Positions 52,545-61,721 are shown, numbered from the stretch's first letter. The stretch: DNA of 62,376 bases from Geobacteraceae bacterium (GCA_009773645.1 WSYB01000033.1:1-62376); one strand, 5' to 3'. Notes: generated by a model not told the origin, from the sequence alone. Translations and numbers: made by a program.

Positions 52545-55500
52545 ATGAACAGATCGGTAGTCAATTTGTTGGTTGTCGCGATGGTGCTTATGTTGACGCC
52601 ATATACGGTGTTTGCGCAAGACACACACTCTGCTGGCGGTGGTTATGGGTGCGGATCATGCCACTCAACCCATAAGTCGCTTGGGACGTTGGGTTTATAT
52701 GATAATACTTGTTTATCCTGCCATAAGCCGGGGAGTGTTAAACAAGGCGGTCGCAGAATCCAACCGTTCAGTTACGGGGACATGGCCGACCCATATGGGA
52801 CTTTGCCCGACGCTAAATACCAGACATCGCATAAATGGACCGGTCCCGATGAGGTTCCTGCCGCCGGGGCACTTCCACCAACAAATGTCAGGCTGTCGGA
52901 TACGTCGACCCCTGTTAAAGCGGGTATGCTCGGTTCGATTTCATGTGCACGATGCCACCAGATTAACGGCTCTAAGGAGTCCTCTGTTAACTCAGCACCG
53001 TACCTTCGTGCTCTGAATGATAACGACCAGATGTGTCTCGATTGCCATAAGCCGCGGAGCACGTCGGATGTTGCTAAGGGGACTCATCCGGTGAACATCA
53101 ATTATACCAGCGTCTCAAAGGCAAAACCTGCCGAGTATAACTCCCGGCCGGTCAACAGCAATCCTTCCAACCCTACATCCGCGATGCGACTCAACAATGG
53201 GGTGGTTCTCTGCTCCACATGCCACGGTATCCATTATACAGACTCCAACAGCCGTACATATGATAATTTCTCCAGCGCAGTATTCGGCAGGCTGTCAACC
53301 TCCGAGGGGAATCTGCTGAGAACGGATCTGCACGGCAACACGGCCGCAGATTTGAATATCTGTACCAACTGCCATAGAACCTATGACAAGGATGCTAATC
53401 CAAATGGTAAGGTAGCCAACCATAACGGGAATAAGCTTCCCAAAAAGCCTCAGAATATTCAGTGCGCCGACTGTCATGGCGGTCATGTGGATTATGTTGG
53501 GGCTAATCCGCCCGCCAACGAAGCAACTCCGAACGTTTATTTGATTAACCGTTACATGAACGTCTCTTCCCCTACAGGAAGCTTCAGAACAATACGAAAT
53601 GGGAAAGCCATAATACAGTCTACTCCGCTTGCCCAGCAGAACTGGTATAAAGATGTTAACGGTGTGTGTGCGTCATGCCATCCTACCTTGCCGCAGTCGA
53701 TATCCCAGCACGTCCCCTCCACTGATACATCTGTTTGTGCCGGTTGCCATACCCACGCCCAGGGCTTCTCCGCATCCTGTACCGGTTGTCACGGCATGCC
53801 TCCCGTAGCAAATGTTGCAGGCGGTGCAGCCAACGGTTATGCCAACTCACCGTACAATTATTCCGCATCGTTGGTGTTCAAGAATGAGTCGACGACTCCG
53901 CACGCATCCCATGCGACCGGAACGGGCAATTACTATAACTTTGCCTGCGACGAGTGCCACAAAGGGAACACTCATGCAAACGGGCAATTCCAGCAGGTCT
54001 TCATAGTCAAGACCGGTATCATAGCGTCAACTGGCGGTGCGATTCCGGCATATGTCGGGACTGGAAGCGGCACATGTAACACTACTTACTGTCACAGCGA
54101 CGGGGCAGGGAGCTACAAGTCTCCGACCTGGGCTCTTCAGAAGGACACAATAATAAACAAGCCTGGCGAATGTAGTGCATGTCACAATTTGCCTGCGACC
54201 TCAACGTCGCATCCTAAGCACGTAGCAGGCGGGACAACGGGCAAGTCATATTTATGCGCAAACTGCCACGGCGCAACGGTCAATGCGGCCAATGCCATCA
54301 TTGATAAGACCAAGCACGTCAATGGGACAAAGGAACTGGCCTACTCCGGCACGTTAGGTTCCACGTCAATAATAGGTTGTACCTCATGCCACAATGACGG
54401 CAAGGGCGGCGCACCGCTTATCCCACCTCAATGGGGTGTGGCATCGACCGGCGCGTGCGATGCCTGCCACGCCACGAATGCTCTTAGCACCGCCGGCCAT
54501 GCGGCCCACCTTTCCCTTACCTACGGGCCGGTCTTAAATACTCAGGTTCGTCCGGCTAACTGTCAGAACTGCCATACCTATACAACGGATGTTGCTGCAA
54601 CCCATGTGAACGGCACGAAGGAAGTAGTTTATACAAACTGTACCCCCTGCCACCCCAACGGTCAGCCGACATGGGTGGGAGGCCAACAGACGACCAATAG
54701 CTGGTGTAACAGCTGCCACACCGGCACCCTTTCCGTGATTAAAGGCATCACGGCTCCCAATACCAGCCTTTCAACCACGAAAGGTCACGAGAGCAAGGCG
54801 GGCATAACCGGCTGTACAACCTGCCACGATGCCAGTGCAGCGCATATAATCCCGGCAACCAAGTACAGACTGGTAACGGCGCTGCGGCCAAATACCGACA
54901 TAAATAATCCGTGTAACAACTGCCACAACAACAACACGCCAGTACCGGTTGCCAATGTGAAATTCAAGAACATGAGTACTCATGTCACGGCCAAAGGTGG
55001 CGGCCAGACCATGGAATGCTGGCAGTGCCATGACCTCCACGGCACCACTAACAATTCGATGATCAAAACTAAGATTACGTATCTGAACGCGACAACCTCA
55101 AACTGGACCGTCAGCTTCACCAACAGGTCAACGGGAATGGTTAATCGCGTGACCAATCGCGGCCTGTGCCAGGTATGTCATAAGACCACCAAGTATTACG
55201 TTAAAGGAGTGCCTGAAAACAACCACCCGACAGGAAACTGCTTCACCTGCCATCCCCATAACGCCAAAGGTGGCGCATTCAAACCCGCCGGCGGCTGCGA
55301 TGTTTGTCACGGTTATCCGCCCGTGCCGAAGAGCGCAATCCGCGGTCCGGCCTCTTCCGGACCCTATAAAGGCACATTCGGCACATTAAACAACTACACC
55401 AGTGCCAAGTTCGAAGATTACTCCGGTGGCGGCGGTGCACACCTGAATCACGTGGCAACATACGCCAAGGCCACGGACGGCTGGTCAAACTGCAATATCT

Positions 55501-55745
55501 GCCACGATAACGGCAACAGCCACAGAACGGTAACGCCGAATTCTAAGGATTGGCGCAGCGGCACGGATGGTGTTATCGGTAATGTGACGGTGGTCTTGGA
55601 CCCGAGATATAAATTCAACAACACCGGTTTTATACGTTACTCCGGCGCCAAGCTGGTAAACAAACCTGCGGTCAACAAGACCGGCAGTTGTATCAACGTC
55701 GGGTGCCATTTCCAACCCACTCCAAGCTGGAGCAATGACAGATAA
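52545..55745 (+). CDS. Large multiheme c-type cytochrome, 27 heme sites
   Basis: A 1066-residue exported cytochrome with signal peptide NLLVVAMVLMLTPYTVFA. I count 25 CXXCH motifs plus two CX4CH motifs (CNTTYCH and, near the C-terminus, CINVGCH). Many extra His residues (THVNG, HPTGNC, GHAAH) suit bis-His ligation. The C-terminal 400 residues are paralogous to the end of the 56984-61537 product (GGAFKPAGGCDVCHGYPPVP, NYTSAKFEDYSGGGGAH). It lies 85 bp after the NHL gene without an obvious own promoter. The expected place is the outer surface or outside the cell, acting in long-range electron transfer. Confidence 0.93.
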   Translation: MNRSVVNLLVVAMVLMLTPYTVFAQDTHSAGGGYGCGSCHSTHKSLGTLGLYDNTCLSCHKPGSVKQGGRRIQPFSYGDMADPYGTLPDAKYQTSHKWTGPDEVPAAGALPPTNVRLSDTSTPVKAGMLGSISCARCHQINGSKESSVNSAPYLRALNDNDQMCLDCHKPRSTSDVAKGTHPVNINYTSVSKAKPAEYNSRPVNSNPSNPTSAMRLNNGVVLCSTCHGIHYTDSNSRTYDNFSSAVFGRLSTSEGNLLRTDLHGNTAADLNICTNCHRTYDKDANPNGKVANHNGNKLPKKPQNIQCADCHGGHVDYVGANPPANEATPNVYLINRYMNVSSPTGSFRTIRNGKAIIQSTPLAQQNWYKDVNGVCASCHPTLPQSISQHVPSTDTSVCAGCHTHAQGFSASCTGCHGMPPVANVAGGAANGYANSPYNYSASLVFKNESTTPHASHATGTGNYYNFACDECHKGNTHANGQFQQVFIVKTGIIASTGGAIPAYVGTGSGTCNTTYCHSDGAGSYKSPTWALQKDTIINKPGECSACHNLPATSTSHPKHVAGGTTGKSYLCANCHGATVNAANAIIDKTKHVNGTKELAYSGTLGSTSIIGCTSCHNDGKGGAPLIPPQWGVASTGACDACHATNALSTAGHAAHLSLTYGPVLNTQVRPANCQNCHTYTTDVAATHVNGTKEVVYTNCTPCHPNGQPTWVGGQQTTNSWCNSCHTGTLSVIKGITAPNTSLSTTKGHESKAGITGCTTCHDASAAHIIPATKYRLVTALRPNTDINNPCNNCHNNNTPVPVANVKFKNMSTHVTAKGGGQTMECWQCHDLHGTTNNSMIKTKITYLNATTSNWTVSFTNRSTGMVNRVTNRGLCQVCHKTTKYYVKGVPENNHPTGNCFTCHPHNAKGGAFKPAGGCDVCHGYPPVPKSAIRGPASSGPYKGTFGTLNNYTSAKFEDYSGGGGAHLNHVATYAKATDGWSNCNICHDNGNSHRTVTPNSKDWRSGTDGVIGNVTVVLDPRYKFNNTGFIRYSGAKLVNKPAVNKTGSCINVGCHFQPTPSWSNDR

Positions 55746-55758
55746 CGAGTCAGAAACG

Positions 55759-55779
55759 GGGGGCGGTAACTCCGCCCCC
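55759..55779 (+). terminator. GC-rich hairpin after the 27-heme-site cytochrome
   Basis: GGGGGCGG, the loop TAACT, CCGCCCCC. There is no T-run, so it may protect the mRNA end more than terminate. Confidence 0.5.
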
Positions 55780-55846
55780 TTGAAAAAACCCTGCAGTATT
55801 TTTCTGATTGCGAACGTGTTTGTGCATATAAACTAAACTGGTAATG

Positions 55847-55883
55847 AACCCATATGCATTTAATGTTTATGGGTTATTTTTTT
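55847..55883 (+). terminator. Intrinsic terminator
   Basis: AACCCATA pairs with TATGGGTT (55868-55875) across a 13-base loop and is followed by A and seven T residues. It is the likely end of the NHL/cytochrome transcript. Confidence 0.75.
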
Positions 55884-55884
55884 C

Positions 55885-55905
55885 GGGGATTTAGCTCAGC
55901 CGGTT
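55885..55905 (+). other. tRNA 5'-end-like fragment
   Basis: GGGGATTTAGCTCAGCCGGTT looks like the acceptor strand and D-arm of a tRNA (TAGCTCAGCCGG agrees with the conserved D-arm block), but what follows cannot form the rest of a tRNA. It may be a remnant from recombination or integration, or chance. Confidence 0.3.
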
Positions 55906-56090
55906 TCCACATATTAAAACCTTTTTGCACCTCTAGATCTCTTCATCCTGTAACGAGCCAAATTATTTATATCTATAAAATATTAGACATAATTAACACT
56001 AAATAATATCTGGACGGCTCAACTTGGTGTTCAGATTGCACAATCATTACAATACCAGTTTATTAAACCATATGATCGCAAGGGTGATTC

Positions 56091-56210
56091 GTGTCTTTAT
56101 TAGAGTTAAATCAATGGCTTAAGCATGGTGCAAATGAGGAATTAAATATACTGGGATTCCGTCAATTCGCTATACGTTGCCGTCTTTTTGCGAAGCGAAT
56201 TCCTGACTGA
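56091..56210 (+). CDS. Doubtful small ORF, 39 codons
   Basis: GTG 56091 follows AAGGGTGATTC and opens a frame reading MSLLELNQWLKHGANEELNI and onward to TGA 56208. Composition is protein-like, but no family is recognised. It could be a real microprotein, the stump of a decayed gene, or chance. Confidence 0.25.
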   Translation: MSLLELNQWLKHGANEELNILGFRQFAIRCRLFAKRIPD

Positions 56211-56343
56211 AGCTTATATATTGTATATTGACTGCAGAGCTATTTCGACTAAAGAAAACGAGAAGATTTACGATACGTTTAATAGAGTGTTTAGATAAAA
56301 GGTTTGAACTATTAACCTGTTTTATCAATCAAGGGAGAATGAC

Positions 56344-57006
56344 ATGGCTAGACAATTTGGCGCAGGAAAGAGAATGGGAGCGGTGCTGTATGGGTTGATT
56401 ACTCTGGCAATTGTTTTCGTTGTTGCAGGTCCTGTGCAGGCCGCGCCTCAGTACAATTTTACCTGCAGCTCCTGCCACGGGATGCCGCCTCTGGACTCGG
56501 CCACAAGGGACACCAGTAACGGCGCGTTTCAGGGGAACCACCAGACCCATCAACCGGCCGGCGCCCAGATACAAAACTGCGCCGTATGTCACAATGCCGC
56601 TGGCTATACAAACAGCCACCTGAACGGCCAGATCAGCTTACAGGCCAACATCAACAGCTCGCCGGCGACCGGTCAGTACAAGGTGGACGGAGCAGCGGTG
56701 GCGTTCAAGAACCAGACCTCGGTACCGAAGCTCGGCACCTGCTCCAACGTCAACTGCCATTTTGAGGATATTTCGCCGACCTGGGGGTCGGCAAACTTCA
56801 GCACAACAATCGACTGTTCGCAGTGTCACACAACCCCCGGCAGTTCAGCGGCACATACCAAGCATGATGCATATTACAGCTGGGCAAGCAACGGCTGTAT
56901 CAAATGCCATCCCGACTACAAGACCGGCCTGAAATTCTCCCACGCCACCAGCGCCGGCAACCGCGGTATCAGTGTAACCCTCAGTGAAGGCGGTTATGGC
57001 CTATAG
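56344..57006 (+). CDS. N-terminal segment of a giant cytochrome, cut by a frameshift
   Basis: A 220-residue exported segment. The signal peptide (about 1-36) ends GPVQAA; then come CSSCHGMPP, CAVCH, CSNVNCH (CX4CH), CSQCH and CIKCH, five heme sites. The frame stops at TAG 57004 immediately after EGGYGL. Removing one C at 57000-57001 joins it smoothly to the next frame (GGYG-YSAPNTAANWG), giving a single protein of about 1730 residues. The start follows AAGGGAGAATGAC. It is nearly identical to the start of the gene at 61722. The short product alone would still be exportable. Confidence 0.85.
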   Translation: MARQFGAGKRMGAVLYGLITLAIVFVVAGPVQAAPQYNFTCSSCHGMPPLDSATRDTSNGAFQGNHQTHQPAGAQIQNCAVCHNAAGYTNSHLNGQISLQANINSSPATGQYKVDGAAVAFKNQTSVPKLGTCSNVNCHFEDISPTWGSANFSTTIDCSQCHTTPGSSAAHTKHDAYYSWASNGCIKCHPDYKTGLKFSHATSAGNRGISVTLSEGGYGL

Positions 57007-60000
57007 CGCTCCCAACACGGCAGCGAACTGGGGGAGCACCCTTACCTGTCTCGGCTGCCACAAGGGTGATTCTGCCTCCGGCGCCGCCATGGCCACTTAC
57101 AGCCACGGCAAGCACGTCAACCCTGCGATCAGCACCAGCATCGGCTGCGTCAAGTGTCATGCGGCGACCGTTTCCGACAACGCCACCGTGAGCAGCAAAG
57201 TTGACCACGTTGATAAATTCGTCACTGTAAAATTCAATAACAGCACCACTGCGGTGAACGGCGTCTATAACGGCGTCAACGCCTCCACCGCAGCATATAA
57301 AAAGACTCCCGGTTCGTCAGTCGGGAACTGCCAGAACGTATACTGCCACAGTAACGGTACTACTGCGACGGCTCCATTCGTCACCATGTCAACTGCCAGG
57401 TGGGGCGGTGCACTGGGCGCCAATTGTACCGGATGTCACGGCGGCGACAACACCCGTCCGGTCAACCGGCAGATGGCCAGTGGCAAGCACGCCAAGCACA
57501 TAGCCGCCGGCTCCGGCAATTACTCCTTTGGCTGCGCCGACTGCCACAATGGCACCGCTTCCGGCAACACCGCCATTTCCACTCCGGCCAACCATGTCAA
57601 CTACAAAATTGATGTAGCCATGAGCACAACTTACGGTGGCAGCTACTCCGCCAGCGGTCACAAGCCCGGCGCTGCTGTAGGCACCTGCTCCACAGTATAC
57701 TGTCACAGCGACGGCAAGGCTACTGCACCGACTTACAAAACAGTAGCGTGGGATGCAGCCGCACTGAACTGTGCCGGCTGCCACGGCGACGCCGCCAGCA
57801 ACACCCTGTCCGGCAAGCACCAGGCGCACGTGAACAACGCCGGCGTAATCGGCACCAACTTTGGCTGCGTCGACTGCCACGCGCTCACCGTCTCCAACAA
57901 CACCACCATCAGCAGTGCAGCGAAGCACGTTAACAAATTCCGTGACTACTCCGGCGCCAAGGCGCGCGGCAGCGCCAACTACGTGACCACGACCGGCGTC
58001 TGCTCCAACCTTTACTGCCACAGTGACGGCAAGGGCATTTCCAAGTCCATGGCGGCTGCCGGCTGGAACTCCGCCGCCCTCCTCGATTGCAAAGGGTGCC
58101 ATGGTTCCGCAGGGGCCCCGGCCTTTGTTTCCAAGGCAGGCGAGCCTAACTATACATCCGGCACTGCCGGGTCCGCTACCGCCAACAGCCACGAGAAGCA
58201 CGTCGGCGGGGCGGCAGACTGTATCAAGTGCCACACCAAAACTACCGCCACCGGCACCTCTATCATCGCCGGTTCACCGGAGCACGTGGACGGCAACATC
58301 GACGCCCGGTTCTCCAAGGTATCTTCCTTCACCAACTTCTCCGGCGCCTATAACAAAACCAGCAAGACCTGTTCGGCTACTTACTGCCATGCCGGCTCTA
58401 CTCCGCAGTGGGGCGCCAATGGCACCCTCAACTGTGCCTCCTGCCACAAGGCCGACAGCACACTGCCCGGCAAGCACAACAAGCATTACGAGAGCGCGAC
58501 CGTTGCCGGCAGCTATACGGCAACCCCGGGCAACAACGGCACGGCCGGCCAGTACCAGTTCCAGTGCAGTTCCTGTCATGGCTTGAGCATCAGCAACCAC
58601 GCCAGCGGGCCGGTAAGCGCCAGCGCCGCCGGTGAGATATTCTTCGGTTACTCCGCAGCCGGCAAGCGCGGAACCTACACCTACGGAGGCACCGTCACCC
58701 TCGACGGCTCTCTCAACTGGACGAACGGCGCCTGCGCCAACACCTACTGCCACAGTAACGGCGCCGGGGCAGCCGGCAATAACACTACCTTCACTTGGTC
58801 TGCCGCCAGCCCGACCCTCGGCTGCGCCGACTGCCATGGTAATGCTACCAGTGCAGGTGCACAAGCCTTGTCGGGACGCCATGACAAGCACGTGAACAAT
58901 GCCGCATACCTTGGCACCAACTTCGGCTGCGCCGACTGCCATGCCAAGACGGTCAGCAGCAACACCGCCATAGCCGACAAGACCAGGCACGTCAACAAGT
59001 TCAAAGACTACTCAGGTGTGCGCGCCGGCAGGAACGCGAACTGCTCCAACATTTACTGCCACAGTAACGGCAAGGCGGGTACTGCGGTTGCAGCCAATGC
59101 TACACCGCCTGCGTGGACCTCGACACCGAATCCGCTTTCCTGTAAATCCTGCCATGGGATCAATACCGGCGGGTTCACCAGCCAGTTCGGCGAGCCGAAC
59201 TATGCATCCGGCACGGCCGGTTCAGCAACAGCCAACAGCCACCAAAAACACGTAAGTGGGGCAGTTGACTGCGTCAAGTGCCATGCCAAGACTACTGCCA
59301 GCGGCACGAGCATCATCGCCGGTTCCGTTGATCACGTAGACGGCAATATCGACGCACGGTTCTCCAAGGTATCTTCCTTCACCAACTTCTCCGGCGCCTT
59401 TAACAAGACCAGCAAGACCTGTTCAGCAACTTATTGTCATGGTGGTTCGAGTCCGCAATGGGGTGCCAGCGGCTCGCTCAATTGTGCCTCCTGCCATGCT
59501 AACCAAGGTGCAGGAACCCAGGCTGCTACGTTAAACGGTGCACACAGCAAGCACAGCGACTGGGAGACTTCCAAGTACAATTATGCTTGTGAAATCTGCC
59601 ACTCCATTAAAGCAACGACACCTGCGCAGCATGCGGCTGGACCTGTGACAGCTAACCAGGCTGCGGAAGTTGTATTCTATAACGGCGCGTTTACTAACTG
59701 GACAAGCACCTCGTACGGTGACGAAACCGCCAAGAAATACCGTTACCGTGCTCTGAATGCGAGCCCTTACGGTGCAGCGGTGCCAGCACCTACTTACAGC
59801 GTAGGCGGAACATCTGCCGGTACTGATAACGGCTTCAGTTGGACCGCAGGCACCTGCTCCGCCGTCTGGTGTCACTCAAACGCCAACCCGCAGGGTGGCA
59901 CCAACAGTTACCAGGCGTCGCTTGCCTGGTCTGCCGGCAGCCTCGCCTGTACCGCTTGCCACGGTGGTACCACCGGCACCGGCGGCACCGGTCTGTCTGC

Positions 60001-61537
60001 GATTCACGGCAAACACATCAGTGGCGGCGCCGGCTTCGGCTACACCTGCGACAAGTGCCACGTGAACACTACCGCAGCCGGGAGCAACGGCACCCTGAAC
60101 GCCACCACCGGCATCCAGTATCACGTAAACGCCACCAAGGATGTCAACTTCGACTCTTACAACCCCGGAGCCGGTTATGCAAGCCTGACCTGCTCAACCG
60201 TCTACTGCCATAGCGATGGCAAGGGCACCTATGCGGCGAACGTCCGGTGGGATAACGCTTCCTCCGGTGCCTGCGGTTCCTGTCACGCCACTACGCCAGG
60301 CATCGGTGGCCTCGCTCTGATCAGCTCCAATGCCCACTTCGAACACTTCAGTTCTTCCTACGGTCCCAAGCTGAGCAAGGCCACCGTGGCAGGTTGCCAG
60401 AGTTGTCACACCTATACTGCCGAGAACGCAGCATCCCACGTGAACAAGACACTCGAAGCTCCGCTGGCCAACTGTGCGACCAGCTGCCACAGACAGATGG
60501 CCTCGATCCAGTGGGACAACAACAAGGTAAGCTGCGAAAGCTGTCATACCGGTACTTTGTCGATCATCAGCGGAATTACAGCTCCAGGCAAGGCAAGCTT
60601 TGCCGGTTATGGCCATGGCAAGATAGCAGGGGGCTTATTGGGCAAGAACTGTATCGATTGTCACGACCGCACCTCGCGCCACATCTCCGGTACACTGGGA
60701 GATTCCAACCGCGTCCTGTCAGGGATGGGCACCGGCGATGCCACGCAGGCGTGTACCTACTGCCATAACGACGCGGCAAAAGTTACCAACCCGCTGTTCC
60801 GCAACATGAGCACCCACTTCCTGGTTTTGGACGGTCCCCAGGCCATGCTTTGTCAGCAGTGTCATGACCCGCACGGTGCAACCGGCAACCTCTCCATGAT
60901 TTCAGGAAAGATCAAGTATGGCACGTACTCAGCGACCATATCCTATACCAACATTTCAACGGGTATGATCAATACCCAGAACAACCGTGGCCTCTGCCAG
61001 GTTTGTCACTCGCAGACCAGGTTCTTCAAATCCGGCATTGCTGAGTCGGGTCATCCAACGAAGAACTGTTTCAGTTGCCACTTCCACAACGGAAAGGGAG
61101 GCGCCTTCAAGCCTTCTGGTGGCTGCGACGCATGCCACGGCTATCCGCCGGTACCGCGGCAGACTGTAACTGCCTTCACCTTCGGGCGTCTTGGCAACTA
61201 CACCAGCGCCAAGTTCGAAGATTACTCCGGCGGTGGTGGCGCCCATGTGGTGGAAGCTCACGTACCGAAGGCCGCCAAGGCTTCTGACGGCTGGGCACCG
61301 TGTACCAGCTGCCACAACAGCGGCGATTCAGCGCACACGATGATTACGCCGATCAGAAGCAACGTCAGCAACGTGAGCGTTTCTCTGAAGCAGAATTACA
61401 AGAAGTTCAAAACGGCACAATTCATTACATACAGCGGTGCCAAGCTTGTCAATCCGCCAGCGGTCAATAAGACCGGCAGCTGCTACAACATAAGCTGTCA
61501 CTTCAAACCGTCACCGGATTGGAGCACCGAAAGATAA
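56984..61537 (+). CDS. Giant multiheme cytochrome, main segment (39 heme sites)
   Basis: The frame can begin at GTG 56984 or ATG 56996 but has no signal peptide of its own, so it needs the preceding segment for export. I count 28 CXXCH, ten CX4CH (such as CQNVYCH, CSTVYCH, CSAVWCH) and one CX3CH (CATSCH, codons 60473-60490). The CX4CH sites recur regularly, each introducing a module of two or three CXXCH sites. Two 102-residue modules are near-duplicates. The last 400 residues are paralogous to the cytochrome at 52545-55745. If read through, the combined protein has 44 heme sites. Confidence 0.88.
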   Translation: MKAVMAYSAPNTAANWGSTLTCLGCHKGDSASGAAMATYSHGKHVNPAISTSIGCVKCHAATVSDNATVSSKVDHVDKFVTVKFNNSTTAVNGVYNGVNASTAAYKKTPGSSVGNCQNVYCHSNGTTATAPFVTMSTARWGGALGANCTGCHGGDNTRPVNRQMASGKHAKHIAAGSGNYSFGCADCHNGTASGNTAISTPANHVNYKIDVAMSTTYGGSYSASGHKPGAAVGTCSTVYCHSDGKATAPTYKTVAWDAAALNCAGCHGDAASNTLSGKHQAHVNNAGVIGTNFGCVDCHALTVSNNTTISSAAKHVNKFRDYSGAKARGSANYVTTTGVCSNLYCHSDGKGISKSMAAAGWNSAALLDCKGCHGSAGAPAFVSKAGEPNYTSGTAGSATANSHEKHVGGAADCIKCHTKTTATGTSIIAGSPEHVDGNIDARFSKVSSFTNFSGAYNKTSKTCSATYCHAGSTPQWGANGTLNCASCHKADSTLPGKHNKHYESATVAGSYTATPGNNGTAGQYQFQCSSCHGLSISNHASGPVSASAAGEIFFGYSAAGKRGTYTYGGTVTLDGSLNWTNGACANTYCHSNGAGAAGNNTTFTWSAASPTLGCADCHGNATSAGAQALSGRHDKHVNNAAYLGTNFGCADCHAKTVSSNTAIADKTRHVNKFKDYSGVRAGRNANCSNIYCHSNGKAGTAVAANATPPAWTSTPNPLSCKSCHGINTGGFTSQFGEPNYASGTAGSATANSHQKHVSGAVDCVKCHAKTTASGTSIIAGSVDHVDGNIDARFSKVSSFTNFSGAFNKTSKTCSATYCHGGSSPQWGASGSLNCASCHANQGAGTQAATLNGAHSKHSDWETSKYNYACEICHSIKATTPAQHAAGPVTANQAAEVVFYNGAFTNWTSTSYGDETAKKYRYRALNASPYGAAVPAPTYSVGGTSAGTDNGFSWTAGTCSAVWCHSNANPQGGTNSYQASLAWSAGSLACTACHGGTTGTGGTGLSAIHGKHISGGAGFGYTCDKCHVNTTAAGSNGTLNATTGIQYHVNATKDVNFDSYNPGAGYASLTCSTVYCHSDGKGTYAANVRWDNASSGACGSCHATTPGIGGLALISSNAHFEHFSSSYGPKLSKATVAGCQSCHTYTAENAASHVNKTLEAPLANCATSCHRQMASIQWDNNKVSCESCHTGTLSIISGITAPGKASFAGYGHGKIAGGLLGKNCIDCHDRTSRHISGTLGDSNRVLSGMGTGDATQACTYCHNDAAKVTNPLFRNMSTHFLVLDGPQAMLCQQCHDPHGATGNLSMISGKIKYGTYSATISYTNISTGMINTQNNRGLCQVCHSQTRFFKSGIAESGHPTKNCFSCHFHNGKGGAFKPSGGCDACHGYPPVPRQTVTAFTFGRLGNYTSAKFEDYSGGGGAHVVEAHVPKAAKASDGWAPCTSCHNSGDSAHTMITPIRSNVSNVSVSLKQNYKKFKTAQFITYSGAKLVNPPAVNKTGSCYNISCHFKPSPDWSTER
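56992..57007 (+). other. Frameshift point joining the two cytochrome frames
   Basis: The sequence reads GGT TAT GGC CTA TAG C in the first frame; the downstream frame is reached by skipping one base (GGC, then TAT AGC). The excess base is a C in the GGCC run. This may be a mutation, a sequence error, or, less likely, a programmed +1 shift at the CTA TAG codon pair. Confidence 0.8.
58142..58447 (+). repeat. Internal duplicated heme module, copy 1
   Basis: A 306-bp, 102-residue module (EPNYTSGTAGSATANSHEKH to LNCASCH) that closely matches 59192-59497, with only scattered changes and identical length. It contains one CX4CH and two CXXCH sites. Confidence 0.85.
59192..59497 (+). repeat. Internal duplicated heme module, copy 2
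   Basis: The second copy of the 102-residue module (EPNYASGTAGSATANSHQKH to LNCASCH). It includes a 22-residue block identical to copy 1 (HVDGNIDARFSKVSSFTNFS and two more). Confidence 0.85.
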
Positions 61538-61546
61538 ACAACCGAT

Positions 61547-61570
61547 GGAGGGGCGGCCTGCCGCCCCTCC
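61547..61570 (+). terminator. Hairpin after the giant cytochrome
   Basis: GGAGGGGCGG, CCTG loop, CCGCCCCTCC, a perfect 10-bp stem 10 bp after the stop. It lacks a T-run. Confidence 0.6.
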
Positions 61571-61620
61571 GCACCAAGACCGTAATGTGCATTGAATTCA
61601 ATTAATAACAAATTCTTAAG

Positions 61621-61649
61621 TTGACGTTGTAAAGGTCAGAATGTAGAAT
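61621..61649 (+). promoter_or_regulatory. Sigma-70 promoter for the last cytochrome gene
   Basis: TTGACG (61621-61626), a 17-bp spacer and TAGAAT (61644-61649). The start of transcription would be near 61657, with a leader of about 65 bases before ATG 61722. It means the second tandem copy can be expressed on its own. Confidence 0.65.
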
Positions 61650-61721
61650 TCTAGCACCAGTGTGCTTTTCCAACTGATAACATTGAACGGACGGTTCTCA
61701 GATATGAATAAGGAGTCGACA

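Larger units (their letters stand above)
55746..56343. other. 598-bp AT-rich gap between cytochrome genes
   Basis: Contains a GC-rich hairpin (55759-55779), a strong terminator (55847-55883), a 21-base tRNA-like fragment (55885-55905) and a doubtful 39-codon frame (56091-56210). From about 55910 the DNA is clearly richer in A+T than its surroundings. TTGACT (56228-56233) with TAAAGA 16 bp on is a weak promoter candidate for the next gene. Confidence 0.65.

Noticed and set aside
57389-58990. Long minus-strand frames opposite the giant cytochrome, rich in Gly, Ala and Val.
   Set aside because: They mirror the Cys/His/Ala-rich repeat codons of the real gene and show no protein-family features.
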